Source of the DNA: Methylobacter sp.
GTDB lineage: Bacteria > Pseudomonadota > Gammaproteobacteria > Methylococcales > Methylomonadaceae
Assembly: GCA_003158415.1 (NCBI GenBank)
Contig: PMJA01000169.1
Span: 1-5,274, forward strand
DNA: 5,274 nt
Direction of reading: 5' to 3'
Below, one piece after another: positions 1 to 4,904 of this stretch. The stretch's first letter is position 1. Every line of letters starts with the position of its first letter. The notes under the pieces were generated by a model. The model had not been told where the DNA came from. It ran no database searches and saw nothing but the letters and a program-made list of their open reading frames with translations. Both the position numbers and the translations under genes were made by a program.

Positions 1-21
1 AATTGCCAAGCTCTTAATACT

Positions 22-56
22 AAAGCCCAAGCCTTATACGCTTGGGCTTTTTTTTT
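22..56 (+). terminator. Rho-independent terminator of an upstream gene
   Basis: A perfect 10-bp stem (AAAGCCCAAG at 22-31 pairing with CTTGGGCTTT at 41-50) encloses a 9-base loop and runs directly into further T residues, giving nine consecutive T in all. This is the classic intrinsic terminator layout for transcription on the plus strand, so it most likely ends a gene lying left of the window. The minus-strand cupin gene runs toward it. Read in that direction the same stem is followed by only three T before AGTATT, so it would be a weaker terminator for that gene, though it may work in both directions. Confidence 0.9.
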
Positions 57-136
57 GCCTGGAGAGGCGCGGCCTTTACAGCTAATAACCCGACGGTAAG
101 ATTGAAATTATTGCTGCATTCTTAAGAATTTATATT

Positions 137-463
137 TTATAAATGAATAGCCAACCAGATGGTATTCAAATCAGGAGGCGTCCATTCAACCCTGTGCCGG
201 GTATGTGCAGGAATCAACAAATAATCTCCAGGGATCAGGCTGACTAATTGCTGGTTTTTTTCAAAGAACAGCGTTGCCCGTCCTTGAAGCAGTATTACCC
301 ATTCATCCCCAATCTGATCATACCATTGGCTGGCAGGTGTAATATGACCCTTGGAAGTAATGCGCTCAATGATGATGTTCTCTTGTTTGTAAATACACTC
401 AAGTAGTTCTTCTGGTAATTGCTCAGGAATGTCAGCAAAAATATTAGTGGCAACGAGTTTCAT
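137..463 (-). CDS. Small single-domain cupin protein
   Basis: A 108-residue protein that is essentially one cupin beta-barrel. The second cupin motif is clear at residues 78-90 (PGDYLLIPAHTRH), with His87 and His90 as likely metal ligands. The first motif is degenerate: the usual H-x-H is replaced around W47-Y48-D49-Q50, while the acidic residue (Glu54) and the following Gly61 are kept. The stretch from about residue 46 to 68 and the ending HRVEWT...WLAIH resemble a widespread family of short bacterial cupin proteins whose substrate is unknown. The length suits that family and the gene looks complete, from ATG at 461-463 to TAA at 137-139. No good Shine-Dalgarno precedes the start. It is divergent from the flavoprotein gene and shows no link to methane oxidation. 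The fold is well supported; a specific reaction cannot be assigned. Confidence 0.88.
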   Translation of the reverse strand: MKLVATNIFADIPEQLPEELLECIYKQENIIIERITSKGHITPASQWYDQIGDEWVILLQGRATLFFEKNQQLVSLIPGDYLLIPAHTRHRVEWTPPDLNTIWLAIHL

Positions 464-568
464 GTGATTTATTTAAACGGGTAAAAGGACTGCATTTCAT
501 AAAAGAATAGGCTTGTTCATAATAATCGAACTTGAATATGGCAAATGATTAGAAAACCATTGATATTG

Positions 569-574
569 TATAAT
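569..574 (+). promoter_or_regulatory. Possible -10 element upstream of the flavoprotein gene
   Basis: A perfect TATAAT lies in the AT-rich divergent region between the cupin and flavoprotein genes, about 120 bases before the likely flavoprotein start. No convincing -35 hexamer sits 15-19 bases upstream (the bases there read like TGATTA), and there is no correctly placed TG extension. In AT-rich DNA such a hexamer can occur by chance, so this is only a candidate. I could not identify a promoter for the minus-strand cupin gene with any confidence. Confidence 0.3.
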
Positions 575-693
575 GATCACTTTCCAATGCTAAAATCCGC
601 ACAATTTATATGCAAGGGTTATAGTAACTCATTCAATTAAGACTAGGGAGCCGGATTATCTGTAACGCATTGACGAGTTCATTTGATACTGTG

Positions 694-1962
694 ATGTCAC
701 AAACAGTTGCCGTTATCGGTGGTGGCCCGGCTGGGTTGATGGCTGCGGAAGTTTTAATTGAGGCCGGTGTAAAGGTTGATCTTTATGATGCCATGCCTAC
801 TGTGGGACGTAAACTTTTGATGGCCGGTAAAGGGGGGTTGAACATTTCTCACGTTGAGCCATTCGATAACTTTTTGTCGCGTTACGGCGTTCGTCGCAAC
901 AATATTAAGCCTTTGCTGGAGGCGTTTACACCTCAAACTCTGCTTGAGTGGTTACAGGAGCTAGGCATTGAGGTTTTTACAGGCTCATCGGGGCGAATAT
1001 TTCCTGCTGAGATGAAAGCTGCACCCTTATTACGTGCATGGGTGCATAGATTGCGGGCAGCTGGCGTTATTTTTCATATGAGACACCAGTGGCTCGGCTG
1101 GACTGACGGCGAAAACACTGCGCTTAAGTTTGCCACCCCTGAAGGTGAGCGCAAAGTCAACGCCGATGCTGTAGTGCTGGCTTTGGGTGGAGGCAGTTGG
1201 CCACAACTCGGATCTACCGGAGCGTGGGTGCCGTTATTTGTCAGCAGAGGTGTTTCGGTTGCCCCTCTGCGGCCATCAAACTGTGGATTTGACATAGCTT
1301 GGAGTGAGCATTTTCGTGACCGGTTTTCCGGGCAACCGTTAAAATCAGTATGTATATCTTTTTGCAATGCTGAAGGCGCTAATGTCCGCCAGCAAGGTGA
1401 ATTAGTAGTCACCGCAAATGGACTTGAAGGTGGAGTAATTTATACCCTGTCGGCTCTGTTGCGAGACCAAATAGCGGCAACAGGTTGCGCGGTCATTCAT
1501 CTTGACTTGGTTCCCGATAAAGCTGCGCCATTGCTTATAGCCAGGATGTCACAAGCACGAGGTAAGCAATCAATGGCAAATTATCTTCGTAAGCAAGTGG
1601 GCATTGATGGCGTTAAAGCCGGGTTGCTTAGAGAAATAGTTTCTGCGGCAGATTTTGATAATCCTGTGCGATTATGCTCAGTCATTAAGGCCTTGCCACT
1701 TACACTGATTGCTGCAAGGCCCATAGCCGAAGCGATTAGCAGTGCCGGCGGGATTGATTTTGAGGCGCTGGATGATCACTTAATGATACGCTCCATGCCG
1801 GGTGTGTTTTGTGCCGGTGAAATGTTGGATTGGGAAGCGCCAACAGGCGGCTATTTGTTAACCGCCTGCTTTGCAATGGGGCGAGCGGCAGGCTTGGGCG
1901 TATTGGCCAGATTGAACACTGAAACTGTTTCTACCTCAATGGCGTTGTTATCGACACGCTGA
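694..1962 (+). CDS. FAD-dependent flavoprotein, HI0933-like / TIGR03862 type
   Basis: Counted from ATG 694 the protein has 422 residues. It opens with a beta strand and the dinucleotide-binding motif G9-G10-G11-P12-A13-G14, followed by Asp32 at the end of the second strand, where the FAD ribose is usually held. A second hallmark is GRKLLMAGKGGLNISH (residues 39-53), typical of the HI0933-like flavoproteins related to BaiN. VVLALGGGSWPQLGSTG (160-176) and the C-terminal FAD-contact region around VFCAGEMLDWEAPTGGY (371-387) complete the pattern. The long version of this fold (TIGR03862) is a predicted soluble NAD(P)/FAD oxidoreductase of unknown substrate. The start is uncertain: the frame is open back to TTG 670 (430 residues) and GTG 691 is adjacent. 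None has a well-placed ribosome-binding site; AGGGAG at 645-650 is too far from all of them. I prefer ATG 694 because the Rossmann strand begins within five residues. It stands apart from the kinase gene by 111 bases. Confidence 0.9.
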   Translation: MSQTVAVIGGGPAGLMAAEVLIEAGVKVDLYDAMPTVGRKLLMAGKGGLNISHVEPFDNFLSRYGVRRNNIKPLLEAFTPQTLLEWLQELGIEVFTGSSGRIFPAEMKAAPLLRAWVHRLRAAGVIFHMRHQWLGWTDGENTALKFATPEGERKVNADAVVLALGGGSWPQLGSTGAWVPLFVSRGVSVAPLRPSNCGFDIAWSEHFRDRFSGQPLKSVCISFCNAEGANVRQQGELVVTANGLEGGVIYTLSALLRDQIAATGCAVIHLDLVPDKAAPLLIARMSQARGKQSMANYLRKQVGIDGVKAGLLREIVSAADFDNPVRLCSVIKALPLTLIAARPIAEAISSAGGIDFEALDDHLMIRSMPGVFCAGEMLDWEAPTGGYLLTACFAMGRAAGLGVLARLNTETVSTSMALLSTR

Positions 1963-2014
1963 AGCTTCATACGGACTTACAGTTCATAACTTACATATCA
2001 GGGTGAGCGAAAGA

Positions 2015-2077
2015 ATGACCGCATTAAAATTAAATGTAACCAACTTTTCCAGCGCAGTATATAGGGGACGGTTATGA
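2015..2077 (+). other. Possible 20-codon upstream ORF overlapping the kinase start
   Basis: ATG 2015 begins a 20-residue frame (MTALKLNVTNFSSAVYRGRL) that stops at TGA 2075-2077. That stop overlaps the kinase ATG (2074-2076) in an ATGA arrangement. AGGGTGAG at about 2000-2006 lies 8 bases before the ATG and could serve as a ribosome-binding site. The layout fits translational coupling to the kinase gene. No family is recognised, and a frame this short arises often by chance, so it is offered only as a candidate. Confidence 0.2.
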
Positions 2078-2916
2078 GAACTCCAAAAAGTCTAGAGCCG
2101 CTGGTACGCGATGGACTCGTCGATGAAGTGATCCGTCCGCTTAAAAGCGGCAAGGAAGCGGCTGTTTACGTTGTGCTCTCTGAAGGTGAAATTCGTTGCG
2201 CCAAAGTTTACAAAGAAGCAAACAAGCGCGGCTTCCATAAGCAGGCTTTGTATCAGGAAGGGCGCAAAGTGCGAAACAGTCGGCAGGCTCGTGCGATGGA
2301 AAAAAACACCCGGTTTGGACGCAAACAGCAAGAAGAGGTTTGGCAAAATGCCGAAGTTGACGCTTTATATCGTCTTGCCGCTGCGGGTGTACGGGTTCCG
2401 CAACCCTATAATTTTGTCGAAGGCGTATTGCTGATGGAGCTGGTCACCGATGAGCACGGTGCGGCGGCGCCGAGGCTTAATGATCTTGAATTGACCGGCG
2501 AGCAAGCGTTGGAGTACCACGGTTTATTGATTAAGGAAGTGGTCAGGATGCTCTGTGCCGGAATTGTCCATGGCGATTTGTCCGAATTCAATGTGCTTGT
2601 TGACGCGCATGGGCCGGTAATTATCGACCTGCCACAGGCCGTTGATGCGGCGGCTAACAATAATGCCGCCAGAATGCTGGAGCGTGATGTTAATAATCTG
2701 GCAGCCTACTTTGGTCGTTTTGCGCCTGAACTGCTTACAACCAGCTATGGTAGGGAAATCTGGAAGATTTACGAGAGCGGAAATCTGACGCCTGATATTG
2801 CGCTGACCGGCTATTTCAAAAGCAGTAATAAACAGGCCGATGTGAACAGCATCATGAGAGAAATCAATGATGCGCGTGATGACGCGATAAGGCGTAAGTA
2901 CGAACAAGATGACTAA
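2074..2916 (+). CDS. Bacterial RIO1-like serine/threonine kinase (PA4780 type)
   Basis: A 280-residue atypical protein kinase of the RIO fold. Visible parts in order: an N-terminal stretch ending in the nucleotide-binding segment SGKEAAVY (25-32); CAKVYK with the ATP-anchoring Lys44; a charged helix (about 60-95) with EGRKVRNSR; the hinge around M121-E122-L123; the catalytic loop HGDLSEFN (166-173) with Asp168 and Asn173; and the metal-binding IIDLPQ (183-188) with Asp185. All key catalytic residues are present, so it should be active as a kinase or ATPase. The length matches the proteobacterial PA4780 family, whose substrate is not established; archaeal and eukaryotic RIO1 proteins act in small ribosomal subunit maturation. 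The start is well supported by AGGGGA (2063-2068), five bases before ATG. It lies directly upstream of the pmo operon in the same direction, but the 269-base gap and a promoter in it indicate separate transcription. Confidence 0.95.
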   Translation: MRTPKSLEPLVRDGLVDEVIRPLKSGKEAAVYVVLSEGEIRCAKVYKEANKRGFHKQALYQEGRKVRNSRQARAMEKNTRFGRKQQEEVWQNAEVDALYRLAAAGVRVPQPYNFVEGVLLMELVTDEHGAAAPRLNDLELTGEQALEYHGLLIKEVVRMLCAGIVHGDLSEFNVLVDAHGPVIIDLPQAVDAAANNNAARMLERDVNNLAAYFGRFAPELLTTSYGREIWKIYESGNLTPDIALTGYFKSSNKQADVNSIMREINDARDDAIRRKYEQDD

Positions 2917-3028
2917 AGAGCCTGGGTAAGGAATAACACTGGATGAAAATAAGACAGCCAGGTGTCGGAGTAAAATTAATGGTGGCGTAAAAATATACAG
3001 AAATATGAAATTACAAATTGTTTTTGAC

Positions 3029-3056
3029 TTGACAAGGGCGCTTGAGCTGGTAGACT
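3029..3056 (+). promoter_or_regulatory. Likely sigma70-type promoter of the pmoCAB operon
   Basis: A consensus -35 hexamer TTGACA (3029-3034) is followed, after a 16-base spacer, by TAGACT (3051-3056), which matches the -10 consensus at four of six positions. Transcription would then start near 3062-3064, leaving a leader of about 120 bases before pmoC. An overlapping alternative -35, TTGACT (3024-3029), would give a 21-base spacer and is less likely. This is the best promoter pattern in the 269-base gap between the kinase and pmoC. Published pmo promoters in gammaproteobacterial methanotrophs are described as sigma70-like, which agrees. The start site itself is inferred. Confidence 0.65.
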
Positions 3057-3139
3057 GATAGCTCACTAAATTGACTTGGTGGCACTTTAATCCTGATTCA
3101 TTATAAGGATGGGTGGGAAAATGGAAATGTACTATAGAG

Positions 3140-3174
3140 TCCTGGTCATCAGACTGGGGATTTTGTTAATTTTT
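3140..3174 (+). promoter_or_regulatory. Leader hairpin plus U-rich stretch before the pmoC RBS
   Basis: In RNA, CCTGGTC (3141-3147) can pair with GACTGGG (3152-3158) across the tetraloop ATCA, using five Watson-Crick and two G-U pairs; T3140 and G3159 can add a further wobble pair. The stem is followed by ATTTTGTTAATTTTT (3160-3174), a U-rich but interrupted stretch, and then by the pmoC ribosome-binding site. This resembles a weak terminator or attenuator inside the operon leader. With two to three wobble pairs and a broken U-tract, strong termination is unlikely, so a regulatory role is only a suggestion. Confidence 0.3.
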
Positions 3175-3180
3175 AGGAGG
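3175..3180 (+). promoter_or_regulatory. Shine-Dalgarno of pmoC
   Basis: A perfect AGGAGG lies five bases before ATG 3186, fixing the pmoC start. The wider string TTTAGGAGGTA (3172-3182) is repeated exactly in front of pmoA (4041-4051), so the two genes share an 11-base translation-initiation context suited to very strong expression. Confidence 0.9.
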
Positions 3181-3185
3181 TAGAA

Positions 3186-3938
3186 ATGGCAGCTACAACT
3201 GAATCAGTGAAAGCTGATGCTGCGGAAGCACCGCTGTTAAATGTAAGAAATATGATATTAGGCTCTTTAGTCTACATCGTGTTTTACGCTTGGGTTCGTT
3301 GGTACGAAGGTGTTTATGGCTGGTCTGCTGGTCTTGACTCATTCGCACCTGAGTTCGAAACATACTGGATGAACTTCCTGTATATCGAATTCGTTTTAGA
3401 AGTAGTTACTGCAGGTATTCTGTGGGGTTATCTCTGGAAATCTCGTGACCGTAAAGTGATGTCAATCACTCCAAGAGAAGAGTTGAGAAGACACTTTACT
3501 CATTGGACTTGGTTGGTGATGTATGCTTGGGCTATTTATTACGGCGCTAGCTACTTTACAGAACAAGATGGTACTTGGCATCAAACTATCGTTCGTGATA
3601 CTGACTTTACACCAAGTCACATCATCGAATTCTACTTGAGCTATCCTATCTATATCATTACTGGTGGTGCAGCTTTCTTATACGCTAAAACAAGATTGCC
3701 AACCTATCAAAAAGGTTTGCCACTTCAGTATTTGGTAGCAGTAGTTGGTCCTTTCATGATCTTGCCGAATGTTGGCTTGAATGAATGGGGTCACACTTTC
3801 TGGTTTATGGAAGAATTGTTTGTTGCTCCTTTACACTACGGCTTCGTATTCTTCGGATGGGCTGCTTTGGGTGTAATGGGTGTTGTAAACATTGAAGTTC
3901 AAGCAATCGCTAAACTTCTGAAAAAAGACTTAGCTTAA
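3186..3938 (+). CDS. pmoC: Particulate methane monooxygenase subunit C
   Basis: A 250-residue integral membrane subunit of particulate methane monooxygenase, the copper enzyme that oxidises methane to methanol in the intracytoplasmic membranes. After a short hydrophilic N-terminus (1-20), about six hydrophobic segments can be seen, roughly 22-40, 62-83, 106-123, 147-167, 180-196 and 211-237. Copper-site residues known from Methylococcus capsulatus Bath are all present at a constant offset of 28. Asp128, His132 and His145 correspond to Bath Asp156, His160 and His173 (CuC). Asn199, His203 and His217 correspond to Bath Asn227, His231 and His245 (CuD). The start is fixed by a perfect Shine-Dalgarno. 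It is the first gene of pmoCAB, downstream of a sigma70-like promoter and a leader of about 120 bases, and is followed by two stem-loops before pmoA. An ammonia monooxygenase AmoC is the only realistic alternative; the sequence and its PmoA partner argue for Pmo. Confidence 0.97.
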   Translation: MAATTESVKADAAEAPLLNVRNMILGSLVYIVFYAWVRWYEGVYGWSAGLDSFAPEFETYWMNFLYIEFVLEVVTAGILWGYLWKSRDRKVMSITPREELRRHFTHWTWLVMYAWAIYYGASYFTEQDGTWHQTIVRDTDFTPSHIIEFYLSYPIYIITGGAAFLYAKTRLPTYQKGLPLQYLVAVVGPFMILPNVGLNEWGHTFWFMEELFVAPLHYGFVFFGWAALGVMGVVNIEVQAIAKLLKKDLA

Positions 3939-3949
3939 TATTAAGTCTT
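3925..3949 (+). promoter_or_regulatory. Stem-loop overlapping the pmoC stop codon
   Basis: AAGACTTA (3925-3932), in the last codons of pmoC, pairs perfectly with TAAGTCTT (3942-3949) across a 9-base loop that contains the stop codon. A competing 12-base palindrome, CTTAATATTAAG (3934-3945), lies inside it. No T-tract follows, so it is not a standard terminator. It is the first of two consecutive stem-loops between pmoC and pmoA and may protect or process the pmoC 3' end. Confidence 0.5.
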
Positions 3950-3959
3950 GGCTGTAATA

Positions 3960-4016
3960 ACTATCTCCTCGCTGTTTCGTCATATTTCACGACGAAACAG
4001 CAAAGTGGAAGATAGT
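3960..4016 (+). promoter_or_regulatory. Large stem-loop in the pmoC-pmoA gap
   Basis: An 11-bp perfect stem, GCTGTTTCGTC (3971-3981) with GACGAAACAGC (3991-4001), closes a 9-base loop. Below it a second paired block, ACTATCT (3960-3966) with AGATAGT (4010-4016), extends the structure past an internal loop, and CC 3967-3968 can pair with GG 4007-4008. No run of T follows, and pmoA begins 40 bases later with its own strong ribosome-binding site. It therefore looks like an mRNA processing or stability element within the operon rather than a full terminator; partial termination after pmoC is possible. Confidence 0.7.
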
Positions 4017-4043
4017 CATTAATAAAAATAATTTAAATCCTTT

Positions 4044-4050
4044 AGGAGGT
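4044..4050 (+). promoter_or_regulatory. Shine-Dalgarno of pmoA
   Basis: AGGAGGT lies six bases before ATG 4057 and decides the pmoA start. It sits in the same 11-base string (TTTAGGAGGTA) that precedes pmoC. Confidence 0.9.
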
Positions 4051-4056
4051 AAGCTA

Positions 4057-4800
4057 ATGAGCGCATCTCAATCAGCTGTACGTTCACGCGCTGAAGCAGT
4101 AAAAGTTTCACGCACGTTCGATTGGCTAATTTTGTTTACATTGTTCTTCGTTGTACTTGGTGGTTATCACATTCACTATATGTTAACCGGTGGTGACTGG
4201 GATTTCTGGACAGACTGGAAAGATAGACGTCTATGGGTGACTGTAGCTCCAATCGTTTCAATTACTTTCCCAGCAGCTGTGCAAGCAGTTTTGTGGTGGC
4301 GCTACCGTTTGCCTTTCGGCGCGGTGGTTTGTATTTTAGGTCTGCTGTTAGGTGAGTGGATCAACAGATACTTGAACTTCTGGGGTTGGACTTATTTCCC
4401 AGTAAACTTCTGCTTCCCATCAAATTTGATGCCGGGCGCTATTGTTCTTGATGCTATCTTGATGTTGTCAGGCAGCATGACCGTTACTGCCGTTGTTGGC
4501 GGTTTGGCATGGGGTTTGTTGTTCTATCCAGGTAACTGGCCAATCATTGCTCCATTACATGTTCCTGTTGAATATAACGGCATGATGATGACTTTGGCTG
4601 ACTTACAAGGTTACCACTATGTTAGAACTGGTACACCTGAATACATCAGAATGGTAGAAAAAGGTACACTGAGAACTTTCGGTAAAGACGTTGCTCCAGT
4701 ATCAGCGTTCTTCTCTGGTTTCGTGAGTATCTTAATATACTTCTTGTGGCATTTCTTCGGCAAATGGTTCGGAAGCACCGCTTTCGTCGAAGCTGCATAA
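4057..4800 (+). CDS. pmoA: Particulate methane monooxygenase subunit A
   Basis: A 247-residue integral membrane subunit of particulate methane monooxygenase, and the usual phylogenetic marker for methanotrophs. The hydrophilic N-terminus (1-20) is followed by hydrophobic segments at about 22-41, 61-81, 86-105, 109-133, 135-158 and 213-235. Family signatures are intact: GDWDFW (46-51) followed by TDWKDRR (52-58), LLLGEWINRYLNFWGWTYFP (97-115), GLLFYPGNWP (153-162), MTLADLQGYHYVRTGTPEYIR (178-198) and GTLRTFGKDVAP (203-214). These match the Methylobacter-type (type Ia) form as I recall it, rather than AmoA or the divergent PxmA. Length is normal and both ends are clear. It lies 118 bases after pmoC and 104 before pmoB. 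The stem-loops on each side suggest that transcript levels of the three genes could be set separately. PmoA lies against PmoC and PmoB in the alpha3beta3gamma3 trimer. Confidence 0.98.
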   Translation: MSASQSAVRSRAEAVKVSRTFDWLILFTLFFVVLGGYHIHYMLTGGDWDFWTDWKDRRLWVTVAPIVSITFPAAVQAVLWWRYRLPFGAVVCILGLLLGEWINRYLNFWGWTYFPVNFCFPSNLMPGAIVLDAILMLSGSMTVTAVVGGLAWGLLFYPGNWPIIAPLHVPVEYNGMMMTLADLQGYHYVRTGTPEYIRMVEKGTLRTFGKDVAPVSAFFSGFVSILIYFLWHFFGKWFGSTAFVEAA

Positions 4801-4826
4801 GACTTGTTACAACGAAAAATAAAAGA

Positions 4827-4862
4827 CTGACGGTGGCAAGTTAATTATTATGTTACCGTTAG
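4827..4862 (+). promoter_or_regulatory. Stem-loop in the pmoA-pmoB gap
   Basis: CTGACGGT (4827-4834) can pair with ACCGTTAG (4855-4862), an 8-bp stem with one G-U pair and a 20-base AT-rich loop. No T-run follows. The large loop makes it weaker than the pmoC-pmoA structure; its position between genes of one operon suggests an RNA-level role if it forms. Confidence 0.35.
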
Positions 4863-4881
4863 ATACTCAAAAAACAATAGA

Positions 4882-4900
4882 TTCTCTATTATAGAGGAGG
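4882..4900 (+). promoter_or_regulatory. pmoB Shine-Dalgarno partly inside a small hairpin
   Basis: GAGGAGG (4894-4900) lies four bases before ATG 4905 and fixes the pmoB start. CTCTA (4884-4888) can pair with TAGAG (4892-4896) across a TTA loop, with T83-G97 wobble and T82-A98 pairs extending it, so the 5' part of the Shine-Dalgarno would be covered. The stem is short and AU-rich, so it may melt readily. Confidence 0.6.
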
Positions 4901-4904
4901 ATAT

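Larger units (their letters stand above)
3109..3183 (+). other. Possible leader ORF (20-24 codons) upstream of pmoC
   Basis: Two in-frame ATG codons (3109 and 3121) open a short frame. From 3121 it reads MEMYYRVLVIRLGILLIFRR and stops at TAG 3181-3183, only two bases before the pmoC ATG. The last two sense codons, AGG AGG, are themselves the pmoC Shine-Dalgarno sequence. GGTGGG (3112-3117) or AAGGA (3105-3109) could act as a weak ribosome-binding site for ATG 3121. Four of the 20 codons are AGA or AGG arginine codons and the peptide is hydrophobic and basic. Such a frame could couple or tune pmoC translation, but its length is within what chance allows and no homologue is known to me. Confidence 0.25.

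Noticed and set aside
57..136. Small gene or RNA between the terminator and the cupin gene
   Set aside because: The 80 bases have no start with a ribosome-binding site, no notable repeat and no recognised RNA fold.
1074..1412. 112-codon open frame on the minus strand
   Set aside because: It is antisense to the flavoprotein gene, whose motifs continue through the same stretch; no family features are visible.
2171..2434. 87-codon frame on the plus strand inside the kinase gene
   Set aside because: It is out of frame within conserved kinase motifs and has no independent start signal.
2921..2965. Terminator after the kinase gene
   Set aside because: ACACTGG (2936-2942) can pair with CCAGGTGT (2958-2965) with a bulge, but no T-tract follows, so I cannot call an intrinsic terminator.
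2524..3066. 180-codon open frame on the minus strand
   Set aside because: It lies antisense to the well-supported RIO kinase and extends into the promoter region. Its composition is not like a known protein family and it has no supporting ribosome-binding site.
3079..3100. Possible sigma54 promoter (TGGCAC at about 3080-3085)
   Set aside because: The -24-like TGGCAC is present, but the bases at the -12 position read CT rather than GC at the required spacing, so the pair fails.
3071..3107. Second sigma70 promoter for pmoC (TTGACT 3071 with TATAAG 3102)
   Set aside because: The spacer would be 25 bases, far outside the 15-19 range; the upstream TTGACA/TAGACT pair is much better.
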